From Actinernus sp. WN-2022 (lineage: Eukaryota; Cnidaria; Anthozoa; Actiniaria; Actinernidae): a stretch of 64,000 nucleotides of DNA. The DNA is taken from the NCBI GenBank assembly GCA_030867875.1, contig JAOWCC010000044.1, positions 2,760,501-2,824,500 of the forward strand, written 5' to 3'. Positions 21,793-31,972 of the stretch are shown piece by piece. Every line of letters begins with the position of its first letter. Positions within the stretch are counted from its first letter, which is position 1. The notes below the pieces were generated by a model. The model saw nothing but the letters and a program-made list of their open reading frames with translations, did no database searches and was not told the DNA's origin. Position numbers and translations under genes: made by a program.

Positions 21793-22199
21793 TAAGGCCC
21801 CGTTTATATGAAGGAATGATGGCTCGGGGGGGGGGAGGGTTACCCTCCCTCCCTCCCTCCCTCCCCCCCCCCCCCCCCCCCCCGAGCTACCACCCTGCGC
21901 GAGCCAACTTTTCATACATTTCTTTATAAAACGAAGTCAACCGTCTACATGAGAAACCGCAAACTTGGCTCGGGGGGGGGGGGGGAGTGACCCTCCTCCC
22001 CGAGGCACTCGGTTCACAAGGTAGGGTGACCCTGGGTTGCGAAACAACGTTTTCTCATATAAACACTTTGGCTCGCCTAACCGGGCCAACTCGGGACACA
22101 CAGAGCATGCATAATCCAATATTACATGCCCAGACTCGCTCAAAACAATGTTCTCTCGGGCACCCGGGACAACTTTTCTTCCATATAAACAGGGCCTAA
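21793..22199. mobile_element. Harbinger/Tourist-type MITE (401 bp)
   Basis: TAA duplications (21793-21795 and 22197-22199) flank inverted tips GGCCCCGTTTATATG and GGCCCTGTTTATATGG. TAA target use with GGCC(C/T)NGTTTA tips fits PIF/Harbinger MITEs. The interior has long C and G runs (about 21822-21884 and 21972-21986), where the assembly may be unreliable. It is nested inside the Mutator-like element. Confidence 0.75.
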
Positions 22200-22304
22200 G
22201 TATGTGTGTTCACTCCTGCAGAAAAATCATAATATTTTATGAAAGATTTGGTCTTCTAACAGCCAAAAACCTAGAATGTTTGAGATCTGTTAAATGCATG
22301 AGAT

Positions 22305-22499
22305 TTATAAGCGGAGGAAGATTAGTGATTTACCAAAGCCCGTACATAGATTCACAAACACATCGTTCCGATGAATGAACGATTCCAATGATTTCTTCTG
22401 CTTTGGATATAGCTTCGAAATCCTGAAACCTTTACAATTTCGGTCGACACACTGCTCAATTTCTTCCCCAACGCCATTCAGAAAAATATGCGAGCACAT
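22305..22499 (-). pseudogene. RecQ-like helicase N-terminal fragment inside the Mutator-like element
   Basis: The minus-strand frame reads GFRISKLYPKQKKSLESFIH, then NDVFVNLCTGFGKSLIF. The Q of the PKQ motif and the Walker A box TGFGKS (helicase motif I) are those of RecQ/DEAD-family ATPases, in the usual spacing. Only the N-terminus is present; motifs Ia to VI are missing. The start lies about 150 bp inside the element's right end and reads inward, the same layout as the helicase start in the Mutator-like element at 61.2 kb. This is either a captured host exon or an element-borne gene. Confidence 0.65.
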
Positions 22500-22657
22500 T
22501 CCTTAAATTCCAGACTTTGCCAAAAGTGTAAAGTTCGCTCTGATTGGTTGACATTATGACGTCAGGAACACGAAAGTCTATGAAGTCCATCAGACGGGGA
22601 GGGGGAGGAAGTGAGCGGACGACCTCGTACAGTCTGAAAATCAGGCTAGGTCTTCCA

Positions 22658-23450
22658 CTGCATCCACAGAAGTGTATAGGACCTGCAACATGTATGGTTG
22701 TTCTAGGTATAGAATTAGATATGGTATCTCAGTTGGCCTGCTTCCCTTCAGATAGGTTTGCAGCCATTCGGGATTTGTTAGATGACTGGTCTGGAAGGAA
22801 GTGGTGCCTTAAAGGGGTACTCAACCTTAAAATCAACCCAACGTCTTTACAAAGATGTATTCGAAAGAAATAAGTTCTGCTATTTTATTTTTCTGTGTTG
22901 CGCGTCTATGAGGAGAAAATTAGTCTCCAAGTTCGATTTTTCGCTGAAAAATCTATATTGTGTGGCGGCTCAATTCAGTGCAAATTTCCCCATAACGTAC
23001 GTCACACATACCAAGGAAAAACGATCACACCTCTACAATAAAGAAAACACAATGGCCCGCAATTAGAAGTCGTTAGTCCCGCTATTCAATATCGGGGACA
23101 GCATGGCAAAACTAATTTATTCCCCGTATCTGACGTCACAAATTACAAGACTTTGAGCCGTCTGTACATAACGGACGTTGTGAGGAAGGTTTTCGGATAT
23201 TTCTCTTGCTAGACGTGCAACACAGAAAAATTAAATAGCAGAACCTGTTTATTTCGAATACATGTTTGTATAGCCATTGGGTTGATTTTAGGGTTGAGTT
23301 CCCCTTTAAGAAGGATCTTCAGTATTTTATTGGCTTGCTGCATCATTCCTTCAAGGTCGTACGTTTCTTGGTCGCATGATTGATTTGCTTTTTTCGCAAT
23401 GACAGTCACCCTTGCCGCTTGGTGGTGTGAGTTGTTCATGGTTTGGCTAT
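22658..23450 (+). pseudogene. Ngaro-like reverse transcriptase, parts 3 and 4
   Basis: Part 3 (22658-22808) reads LHPQKCIGPATCMVVLGIEL then DMVSQLACFPSDRFAAIRDL and DDWSGRKWC. Part 4, after the TTAA MITE, reads LKKDLQYFIGLLHHSFKVVR (23310-23375), joining in frame across one TTAA. LGIELD and the W-x-x-RK-x-C-x-K-x-x-L-x-x-x-x-G-x-L-x-H block mark the RT thumb and connection of DIRS/Ngaro elements. The frame decays after the second piece (GVSCSW region), where RNase H would be expected but is not recognisable. Confidence 0.78.
22809..23309. mobile_element. TTAA MITE (493 bp) in the RT gene
   Basis: TTAA at 22809-22812 and 23306-23309 flanks about 90-bp inverted ends (tip AGGGGTACTCAACC left, AGGGGAACTCAACC right; shared TAAAATCAACCCAA, TGTATTCGAAA, TTCTGCTATTT, TTTTTCTGTGTTGC). 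The interior has no coding region. The tip differs from the other TTAA elements here, so it is a separate family. Confidence 0.82.
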
Positions 23451-23486
23451 GTCAACACGCCGTAGTGTTGTGCCCAAGATAAATTT

Positions 23487-24335
23487 ATGAATTTGTGCTA
23501 TATGAGTGATCGGCTTAATCCTAATGGCACTCCTCTTCTCACTCCTCTAATGGCATCTTTACGCTACTCTGCAATCAAAGTTTACTTGACAGCACTCCAC
23601 TTTTCACATTGCTCGACATCTGCCAGACCTTTTGGTAAACTACAGTGGGATATGAGGGGCATTAAACGTCTGCAAGGATCAGCTAACTACAATCAACTCC
23701 TACCTGTGACAGCAGATATTTTACAGTTGATACATTCTGGTTTGGATCTGTCTTCCTACAATGACTGTGCTGCGTGTACGATGGCCTTCTTTGGTTATAT
23801 GAGGTCTGCAGAGTTTACTGTACCAAGCTTATATGCCTTCAATCCTTGCATTCATATGACGGTAGGGGGCGCACTGCAGCAGATTCTTGTTCTAATCCAT
23901 CTTGTCTCCAAGTTTTCATTAAAGCATCAAAGACTGACCCGTTTTGCCACGAATGCCCTATTTTGTTGGTATTGGTAACCCCCATTTGTGTGCAGTCCAT
24001 GCTGTAGTTAGATATTTATCGCTGAGGGGTGATCTACCGGGCCCGTTGTTCCTGATGGCTAGCCTTTGACTAGAGTTAGTCACCAGTTGGTTAAGGTCAG
24101 TTGTCAATTCAGCAGGACTGCCAGGTAATTATTCCAGTCACTTTCCGGATTGGGGCAGTTACAATGGCTGCAAGAGCGGGCATCCTTGATGATCTCATCC
24201 AAATACTCAGTCATTGGAAGAGTGATGCATATAAGCGGTATATCCAAACCCCCAAAGAAGTTATCGCAATTGCAGCTAAGAAAAAAATATTGACTGGTGT
24301 GTTGTCCTTAGTGCTTGGAGTCATGTTTGGGGGTG
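23487..24335 (+). pseudogene. Ngaro-like tyrosine recombinase remnant
   Basis: The body reads YSAIKVYLTALHFSHC, QWDMRGIKRLQGSANYN, LLPVTADILQLIHSG, CAACTMAFFGYMRSAEFTVP with the first catalytic Arg (GYMRSAEF), then, in broken frames, SLRGDLPGPLF, TFRIGAVTMAARAGILDDL (His-x-x-Arg region, the His lost to a frameshift) and HWKSDAYKRYIQTP, in which the Tyr is the expected nucleophile. At least three frameshifts make it non-functional. It integrates cDNA in active relatives. Confidence 0.78.
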
Positions 24336-24339
24336 CCAC

Positions 24340-25010
24340 CATGGCATCTACGCTCTGAGACGGTCAGTTTCATGGATACCTGTCTTGGGGGTTGACCCGT
24401 GGCTAGGTGGTCATCGTTACCTCCTTCGTTGCTTGTTGTTTACCTTGCTAACGATTCCCTTGCATTGCAAATGGCATCTACCCTTCGTACCCGTTTTGAT
24501 GGACAAGTTAATGCAGTATTGGGGCTTGTTTTAACGGTTGACCAATGGTTGACCACACGGTTGACCCCTATGTGTGATGACATAATGACGTCATCGATTA
24601 CCAAACCAGTAGCATCATTGGAAAGAGTAGCCAAAGTAGATTCAAAATATCTACCGCAGGTTTTAGTTAACCAGGGTTCAGTTTGGATGCGACGCAGGCT
24701 AAGTCCGTCTGCGAATTAACAAACGAAAGCTTGTTTTGGACCCCCAGCAGAGTAGCACGATTATATGTACCATCCTCTGATTGGTTTTTACTAATGATCA
24801 TTCTTACACGTCTTCTGAATGGCCATTCAATTGTCACCAGACTCGGAGATTGTTGATGGGCAGTTCATGTCAGACATTTTTTTAATGGTTCAAATCGAAG
24901 TTTTTTCAAATGCTAATAAACTCGGTCCCCAATTAACCGATCCACTTTTAATTTTTCAAGAACTGAAAAGTTTACTTACTAAAAATCTGATTTCGACATC
25001 AATGGTACTG
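24340..25010. other. probable retrotransposon 3' region, no gene
   Basis: Short words recur (GGCATCTAC near 24344 and 24474; GGTTGACC several times between 24390 and 24570). They could be remnants of split direct repeats at a Ngaro-like end. The pattern is too degraded to delimit. Confidence 0.35.
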
Positions 25011-25390
25011 AGATGAGATTTTTTTGGGACCTTTTCGATGTTGTGGCTAATTGTTATATTATCACTCGGAATAGGGGTATATTCGCTGTCAAGAACAGCT
25101 TCTGCTGCGGCAGGATGTTCCTTATTCATCAGTGAGTTTATTCGTTTTTCAATGTCAACTATTTGCTACTTTGTGTGATAAAGCTGTCATCCTGCAGCGT
25201 GAAAATCTTTAACGAATTGTTTGGCATTCTTGCAATGCTTGAACTTGGACCTATAATAAAACTCATGTAGAAATCCATTCATAAATGAAGCTCTTACTGT
25301 GGTGGGATTAGGAATAAGTCCCATAGAGGTCGACTTCCAAGGTAGTGGTGATTGCCAGTAGGTGTTTATGTCAATGTTGCTTCAGTGAAA
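25010..25390 (-). pseudogene. unrecognised protein fragment
   Basis: The minus strand reads NTYWQSPLPWKSTSMGLIPN then PTTVRASFMNGFLHEFYYRS and KHCKNAKQFVKDFHAAG. After two stops it continues VDIEKRINSLMNKEHPAAAE and SEYTPIPSDNITISHN. The composition and continuity over 120 codons with only two stops look like a decayed gene. I cannot name the family. It could be an accessory protein of the neighbouring transposons. Confidence 0.4.
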
Positions 25391-25705
25391 CGTTCACCCA
25401 TTTTTGGAGGTATTATTCTGTAGGGGAAGGGTCATGATATTTTTGTCTGTGGCCAAGGGGAAGGTCAGGATATTTCATTCTCATCGTTGGAGAGGGTTAC
25501 CTCATTTTCAACGTTTCATTTCAACTCTCCACCCCCTCCCCCTGCTTATTTCTGACTAGTCCCTAAATGATGGTATTCCTAGTGGAGGCAAATGGTGGTT
25601 TTTGCAAATAAACAAAGCACACGAGTCCAGTAAAAATGGAAGTGGATGTCTTTGGTTTCTGTAATATCTCATTTTATAGTATAAACTGCACTAATAAATT
25701 GAATA

Positions 25706-25899
25706 CATATACAGGGGTTTCAATAGGCACTGGCAACCAACGATTTTATCCATCTACTTTGAAGATTTGGCCACCTACTTTTGCAATTTGAACGTCCTAT
25801 ACGCGTAGACTCAGGTCCCTTTTACACCCTTCTTCCATCGGCGGCCTCCTTTTTCTTTAGTGCCTCCTACTTCAAATGTTATTGAGACCCCTGCATATA
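25706..25899. mobile_element. 182-bp MITE, hAT-like tips
   Basis: The tips CAGGGGTTTCAATA (25712) and TATTGAGACCCCTG (ending 25893) are near-perfect inverted repeats. They are flanked by CATATA on both sides (25706-25711; 25894-25899). CAGGG tips suggest hAT, whose usual duplication is 8 bp, so the 6-bp flank leaves the class uncertain. Confidence 0.6.
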
Positions 25900-26400
25900 C
25901 TACATACTTGTTGCGTCATGTGATTTTCACCATGCAGTTTTCCTGAAAGTTGCATCATCTGTGCAAGAAAAACATCTTGTGTACATGTAGCCATGGTTCA
26001 AGTCACTTTCTGTTTAATTTATAACATTGTGAAAAGAATAAAAATGCCATACAATGAGGTTTACTATCTTGGCTATATGTCCATATAGATATATGAAAAG
26101 GAGTGGAAGGGGAAATATTCTCCTTTGGTCAATGCAGCTCTTCTTGATTACAGTCTGCCATGTATATCGTTCTCCTTCAGTACAATGTAGTTCTTTACCC
26201 CTTTTTCCATAGGATTTACTTCAGCGAGACTACCCTTACAGCCTCATTCCAAGATGATGACAGTACCGGAAGTCAATCTTCGCCTGCCCCTGGTACCTCC
26301 AATAAAGTTTGTCACCCACAATGTAACTAAACCATATATCTTCTAATCTGGCATGGAAAATTGTCCCTTAGACGTTTCTGGCCCAATGGAGCCTCCTGAA
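25900..26400. other. no gene seen
   Basis: AT-rich DNA. A short run near 26210-26300 could be a decayed exon, but no motif supports it. Confidence 0.4.
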
Positions 26401-26404
26401 AGTT

Positions 26405-27000
26405 ACTGATACTTGTAGTGGAGATAATTATATTAGTAGGGATACTGATGCTACAAAACCTGATTGTGCTGCTGGGTCATCTAACCCTTGTCTTGATTCT
26501 GAGACAAGAGATCCCTCTGCTAAGCTTCAGGAACCTTTTGATGGGTTACTAGGAAGCAAGTCCGTGTGGTCATTTTAAGAGATGGCACAAAAAGAGGTCA
26601 TTGTGACATTGGATAAGTTATTAGAGTTATTTAGTGGTTCTTGTGATAAAAAAGGTTGTGATAGAGAAACGCAGTTGTGGCATAAGTTACAAGGGGAGGT
26701 TGTGGTTATTGAATGGAACTGTGGTGGTGGTCATGGTGGCATTTGGAAATCATCAGATGTTTTGATCAAAAAAAGGGGACAAGGTGTATGTCAACACTGT
26801 AGTGCTGGCAGCCTATATCCATCTTTCTGGTAACAATTTCATTAGTGTTACTACTGATCAAATGTGTAAACCTTGGTTTTACTTCAGCTGCAACTTTTGA
26901 TCGCTATTCCAGCTATACAATTGTTTTGAAGTGATGAGGTCATGAACGATAAAGTGGTGGTGTTGTCAGGTGATGGGAGAAACGATTCTCCTAGGTTTTG
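26405..27000 (+). pseudogene. N-terminal fragment of an unclassified (Kolobok-like?) DDE transposase
   Basis: The frame runs from about 26408 (DTCSGDNYISRDTDATKPD) through a single TAA at 26577 into MAQKEVIVTLDKLLELFSGS, CDKKGCDRETQLWHK and VVIEWNCGGGHGGIWKSSD, then shifts (GDKVYVNTVVLAAYIHLSGN). A later piece at 26942-26997 gives KVVVLSGDGRNDSP, where the first Asp is probably the catalytic one. Cys pairs followed by CxGGHxGxW-like text and GDGRNDSP define a family common in marine invertebrates. The fragment at 11.5 kb carries the downstream region. Whether this family is Kolobok is my inference. Confidence 0.55.
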
Positions 27001-27076
27001 TGCCCAATTCGCTTTGATCACAGCCCACCATCTTGGATTTGACGTCACGGATGGCATGATGAGAACGAGGCTACGC

Positions 27077-29893
27077 GTGGGACGCTTTACACTTACAAGA
27101 GGGTACAAATTCTTCCATGAATCATATATTCACGATGTTGAAGGTATGTTTTTCGTCCCAGCTACATGCAGAATAGTATAGTTTCAAACCAAACTTCGCT
27201 TGTCGGCTGATGATCGTTTGAGTTCTTAACTGACTCTTACCTGCTCCCTATTTACATTAAAACTTCCTAAACAGAACGAAGGACCTTCAGTGCGAGCAAA
27301 ATGCTACAGAAGCATGAAGAAGGACGAAGAGCCACACAAACTTGCTGTTGTTTTCAAGCGTGTTACAGAGCCTTGTTTCATCATTCCAGTGTAGTTGTGC
27401 TGCTGGTCAGGGCCTTTGCCACCACGTTATCGGCCTGATGTATACACTTTCTCATTACCAGATGTTAGAAATGAAGAGTGTGGCACCAGTCATCTCTAAA
27501 ACATCGAAAGCTCAGGTCAGTAAACACGCCCAAGACAGTTTCTTTATGGATTAAGAAGTTGTGACATATTAAGCTTACATGTAGAAATAATCCCACTCAT
27601 TATTATAATATTAACATGCAAAGTTTAATAAACTGGAGTTAAAATTTGGTGAATAGCATGGTCTATTCATTGTTTCACCAGAACAAGCAAAAATTGTCCT
27701 CAGAAAGATTTCATTAAAAATATGTTAGAAATGTAGATATTTACTTTGCTACTTACTTATGGTTCACAGTCTTGGCATATTCCTAACCGGTTGGATGGTG
27801 TAAAGCCCAGGTCAGTGATGGATGTCACAGTGCAGAAGCTATACAATCCAACAAAGCCGAAAATGCCAGCTAAGAAGAAGCGCAAAGTTTCTGGGTTTAC
27901 TTGCACAGTTTATAATAATAATAATAATAATAATTACAGTTTTTAAATGTGCATTTAGCATACGCCTCAATGCGTTTACAATGATAAAACCATATACAAT
28001 TCATGTGAATATTACATATCAATAACTAAGTAATAATGTTACATAATTCATAAAAAAAATTTTTAATTAAGTTAAGTTACGTAAATGCTTCTTTAAAAAG
28101 GTAAGTATTCATCCTAGATTTGAATAAGTTTATAGAATCCATATTCCTAATGCTTGCCGGCAGGCTATTCCATTGCTTAGGAGCTGCTATAGAAAATGCC
28201 CTATCCCCATATGTTGTAGTAGATGAGCTAGGTACAACTAGAAGGCCTTGAGAGGCAGAGCGTAGGGAACGCTTTGGAACATAAGGTTCCAGTAGACTAA
28301 TTAAGTACGATGGAGCACAGCTATTAATAATCTTAAAAGTAGTGAGTAAAACTTTAAATATTATCCTATATTTAACGGGGAGCCAGTGTAATTTGTGCAA
28401 GAAAGGAGTTATATGATCTCTGAGTTTAGTTCTCATAACTAATCTAGCGGCTGAGTTCTGCAAGCGCTGCAATTTATCTATTTCCGTTGCTGGCAGTCCA
28501 TATAATAAACTATTACAATAATCTAACTTTGATGTTATGAAAGCATGGACTGGACGTTCTGTGCTAGACTGATCAAGTTATTTCCTGACCCTCCCAATGT
28601 TTCTGAGAACCAGCGAAGCAGAGCGGCAGACACTACTATTAACATGTCTGGACATAGTGAGATTTTTATCGAAAATAACTCCGAGATTACGTGCTTCCTT
28701 ACTAATAGGTACAAAGTGTTGACTTATGTTGATACCGGCTATGGGAGTAAGAGTTACAAACCGAGAATGAAAATGTACTATTTCAGTTTTAGTTGGGTTA
28801 CAACTAAGTTTGTTTTCTAAGAAAAAAACTGAATATCAGATATGCATTGTTCAATGTTATGTAGAGCTGCGAGTCGCCCGCATACATCATGCAGTCGAGG
28901 CCGTATGATTTTATGACATCCTCGAGGAGCGAAGCACAAGATGAACAACAGCAGGCCCAAGACTGATTCTTGAGGGATGCCCGGAAGTTAGAGGTTGAGG
29001 CTTCGACTCTATAGGTCGAGCAACCTCTCTGTTCCCTTGACCTACCAAAGGTCTTGACTCCAACATTTCAGGCAGTTAATACTAAGCTTGGTTTTCATAG
29101 AATATGGCCAGACGATGATGATGTTTCATTGGTGGAAAGTAAGTTTGGAATTGTTCCAAAAGGATCAGTGCTATCCTACCAACAGCCCCTTCTACACATC
29201 AAGACTGTCCAGCCTAGCCGTGATATCTCTGTGCCTGAATTTGAACTACCAGTTCTGAGCTACTTCCCTACTGTGTTGTCAGAGAAAGACCAACTCCACT
29301 ACGACTCCATGTCTGTTACTACCGAGCAGTCAAAACAACGGCTTACTGCCTCATACTTTAAGAACATTTGCACCTGAATCGTGAAATTCTCTCAGGCCAG
29401 GCTACTGAAGGGAAAACTGATCCAAACAGTAGCCATGAAGTATCGCATTGAGCATGAGGACGAAGCTGCTGAGCATTATTCCCACAGTTTGGAAGAGATG
29501 TTTTCGCAGAAGGCTTTGTGATCAACCCCTCCCTCCCTCCCACACTGGGCTGTAGTCCCGCCAGGAGGGTTAATGACGATTCTGAGGATCCCCCATGGGG
29601 TCTTCTTGAGATAAAGTGCTCAATGGCAGATGGATTGTGCAATCAACAATATTTGAAACTGAATGAAAGAACTACCAGCTACTCACGTAGGAAAACTCAT
29701 GCGTATTACTACCAAGTCATGGGTTGTTTAGGTCTGACAGGCAGAGCATGGGGTGCTTTTTATGTTTATTGTCGCCAGCAATTTCACTCAGAGAGAATCT
29801 ACTTTGATGGAGATCTTTTTTCTGATATGCTTGATAAGCTTAATTTGTTTTATTTCAACTTTCATCTGTCCTCTTCAATAGTGCGACCTGCAT
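27077..29893 (+). pseudogene. SWIM zinc-finger / YqaJ-like nuclease gene, disrupted
   Basis: Exon text GYKFFHESYIHDVE ends at a GTATGT donor (27144) and resumes at 27282 with GPSVRAKCYRSMKKDEEPHK in phase. After a frameshift CSCAAGQGLCHHVIGLMYTL gives a SWIM motif (C-x-C, then C-x-H). A GTCAGT donor near 27515 pairs with a TTCACAG acceptor near 27770 (SWHIPNRLDGVKPRSVMD). A CR1/L2 fragment then interrupts. From about 29030 come LTPTFQAVNTKLGFHRIWPD and the YqaJ-type PD-(D/E)xK fold: GFVINPSLPPTLGCSPARRV, WGLLEIKC, AYYYQVMGCLGLTG, ERIYFDGDLFSDML, ending at 29893. The usual catalytic SPD is SPA here. YqaJ nucleases occur in phages and as accessory proteins of ISL2EU transposons. Confidence 0.75.
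27911..28985 (-). pseudogene. CR1/L2-type non-LTR fragment with mutated RT active site
   Basis: The minus strand reads IPQESVLG, GLDCMMYAGDSQLYI, then HAFITSKLDYCNSLLYGLP, LQRLQNSAARLVMRT, HITPFLHKLHWLPVKYR, YGDRAFSIAAPKQWNSLPAS, to a stop at 28077, with a 3' (ATT)n tail (27911-27934). The RT catalytic box is YAGD (28873-28884) where YADD is expected, so one metal-binding Asp is lost. It is truncated on its 5' side near 28985 and interrupts the SWIM/YqaJ gene between TCTVYN and the downstream coding text. Confidence 0.88.
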
Positions 29894-29899
29894 ATTGAA

Positions 29900-30180
29900 G
29901 TAATAGCAAGTATGCAAAACTGTACCCTGGTTCCAGAGGTTTCTCAGAAAAAGAGAGTCAAGAGCTGCATGATGAGCGGGCCACATGATAGCGAGATTCA
30001 CATTGCTTGCTTCCATACAATGTAGGTTTTCTCTTGTCTCTCCTCGCTTGCTGATTGCCGCTTCGTGGCTTTTCTCTCAGAGTGACTGAGAAAATCTCTC
30101 GGACCAAGGTAGACAAACTGACAAGTTGCTGTCCAAAATGTTTTCGATTGTCTGTTAGTCGAAACAGAAGATTAAAAAGC
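29900..30180. other. no gene seen
   Basis: Sequence downstream of the YqaJ-like gene without recognisable content. It may include that gene's 3' untranslated region. Confidence 0.4.
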
Positions 30181-30912
30181 TAGGGACAGATTATTAGAAG
30201 AGTGCTGGAAGTGGGGGGGCAAAGCAAAAAATTCGGGCCACGAAAAATATTTTAAAGAACAATTAAAATACGGTTAGAGTGCCCAAAAGTTAATAATAAG
30301 CTAGAAGCCACTAAAAAATGTGCAACACTGATTGGTCGGTAAAATCATTCCTGCACCCAGCAAAATGTCTCTCCTCAATAAATATAACACTTACTAAGGA
30401 ACCAGTTTTATAGGCAGTACACATTTTATTGTTAATTGTACATATAAGATTCTTAGTGCAGCAATGCTGGCAATAAGTATTATATATCTTTTTTTTATCA
30501 ACTAAAAACATTACAACATGAAAAAAATTATTTCTTAAATTCTAGGTAAAAATTGTGTTGATATATACAGGTAATAATGTTAATACATTTTATTTTATAA
30601 AACAATGCTGACAGCTACAGTACTGTAGGAGTGGAAATAAAACCCGGTAATTGATTTTAACTCATTGTATCTAAAATACTTACATGGCTGAAAATTAACT
30701 GTTAGGCCCATTTACCAATAATTGCTTTCATTTGCCCAGTAATATTTTTGAAAATATTTACTACTTGGATAATGGGATACAGTTAACTTAGGGCTCTGGT
30801 TGTCCTTACACTGCTCAGCCTAAATACATTGTGTTGACTGTATAGCAGAGCAGAGCAGAGCTTGCAGTAAATTATTTCAAAGTATAAACATGACATACAT
30901 TTCCAATCATAT

Positions 30913-31530
30913 CTAATAAAACAAAGGTCCCTGAAAATTAGTTACGAGGCAAGCTACAGTCCATATCTGATTGATACTTCTTAGTTGCTCGATCCATTTT
31001 TGTGCTGCCTGGAGCATTTCCTCTGTGGAGACCTCAGTACCAGAGTAAGTGTAGTCGTGGCAGTTTACGGTAGGGGTATAGACTATAGATTCGTCAGCTT
31101 CATGCCCGGCTTTGTTTTGATCTGTCACTTCCGGTTGTGTCTCCATTGGAATACCTTGCGCCTCTTCTAGCTGATTTGATGCTGATACTGTAGAACAGGT
31201 AAAAAATATATCTGTTTTTGAACGTGTTTTAGGCGTTTTTAGATCGCAAATAATGACCAGTAAGGTATGACATAATTACCTGTAGACGTTGCTGGTTCAA
31301 CATCTGGTCTGTCAAGTCACGGCACGTGCTTCGGAATAGACTCTCGTTTTTTCGGTGATTTTCTTCTACTGGACGGGACTGTCCACTGGAAAATGCTAGG
31401 AACAGCGCTTTTCTCGAGAACACGCTTCCCAGTGAAAGTTCTCTGAGAACATACTCTTGGCTGTCGTTTATCTTGGAAAATATGTGAACAATCAGTAAAC
31501 ATGTCGAAGCGCCGACCGTGAAAGGTCAAT
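30913..31530 (-). pseudogene. THAP-domain protein, two exons
   Basis: Exon 1 (about 31530-31278) reads FDMFTDCSHIFQDKRQPRVC then SQRTFTGKRV and EKSAVPSIFQWTVPSSRRKS. The vCsxxxF and AVPSIF blocks are the C-terminal half of a C2CH THAP DNA-binding domain. A TGA follows KHVP, after which the frame continues to PDVEPATST and a GTAATT donor. Exon 2 begins after TTCTACAG near 31190 in the matching phase (VSASNQLEEAQGIPMETQPE) and ends CLVTNFQGPLFY at 30913. The upstream THAP half with the first Cys pair is not seen. THAP domains commonly serve as the DNA-binding part of P-element, Kolobok and ISL2EU proteins. Confidence 0.55.
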
Positions 31531-31540
31531 TGCGGTCGCT

Positions 31541-31682
31541 TACCTTACCTTACCTTACCTTATGTTTATCGAACATCCCATCGAATATTACAAACCATTA
31601 CAAATCCAAGTCTTTATCTTTGGGAAATTGATGAAAAGACACATCTGTGTTGCTCTATTATCTATTATCTATTATCTATTAT
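31541..31682. repeat. microsatellites ACCTT and TATTATC
   Basis: (ACCTT)n runs from about 31541 to 31561 and (TATTATC)n from about 31655 to 31682, separated by unrelated sequence. Confidence 0.7.
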
Positions 31683-31972
31683 TTTGGCACAAAGGCACAC
31701 AGCAATGATCCTTGTTCGGCATGACTGACTTGAAAACATTCACACGCGCAGCCTCACTTTGAAGCTAAAATTGCATGACATCAAAACAAGATGGCTGCTG
31801 TGTGATCAAAGCGAATACTGTGGCTATTCACTTTTGGAGGCAGTTACCAAGGTGAGAGTGGACATAGAAGTGAAGGACTGGTTCTTCCACAGTAATGGAG
31901 GTAACAAAATAAAAACTCTCCTGGAGCGATTGATTACTGCCTTTACATTGGGGAATTAAAGTAGGTTAAATA

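Larger units (their letters stand above)
21164..22657. mobile_element. Mutator-like element (9-bp TSD) carrying a RecQ-like helicase fragment
   Basis: The 9-bp direct repeat GGTCTTCCA (21164-21172 and 22649-22657) flanks a 1476-bp element with about 100-bp terminal inverted repeats (21173-21272; 22549-22648; tip TAGCCTGATTTTCAGAC). A 9-bp duplication plus long TIRs is the Mutator/MULE signature. No MURA-type transposase is present. Inside lie a Harbinger MITE (21796-22196) and a minus-strand helicase N-terminus that starts about 150 bp from the right end. CCAATCAG (in reverse near 22540) could serve as a promoter CCAAT box. Confidence 0.82.
19260..24340 (+). mobile_element. Ngaro/DIRS-like retrotransposon shredded by three insertions
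   Basis: Pieces of one reverse transcriptase gene lie at 19264-19558, 21096-21172, 22658-22808 and 23310-23450, followed by a tyrosine recombinase at 23487-24335. The gaps are a TTAA long-TIR element, a Mutator-like element with a 9-bp duplication, and a TTAA MITE. At each junction the RT codons run on in register across one copy of the target site. RT plus a recombinase of the WKSDAYKRYI type suggests a Ngaro-like element. The 5' part (Gag) is not visible. Confidence 0.8.

Noticed and set aside
21822..21990. Pro-rich protein encoded by C-tract DNA
   Set aside because: The Pro and Gly runs come from homopolymer tracts inside a MITE; there is no coding evidence.
27746..28025. Asn-repeat protein from the AAT microsatellite
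   Set aside because: The Asn run is the microsatellite tail of the minus-strand CR1/L2 fragment inserted into the SWIM/YqaJ gene.
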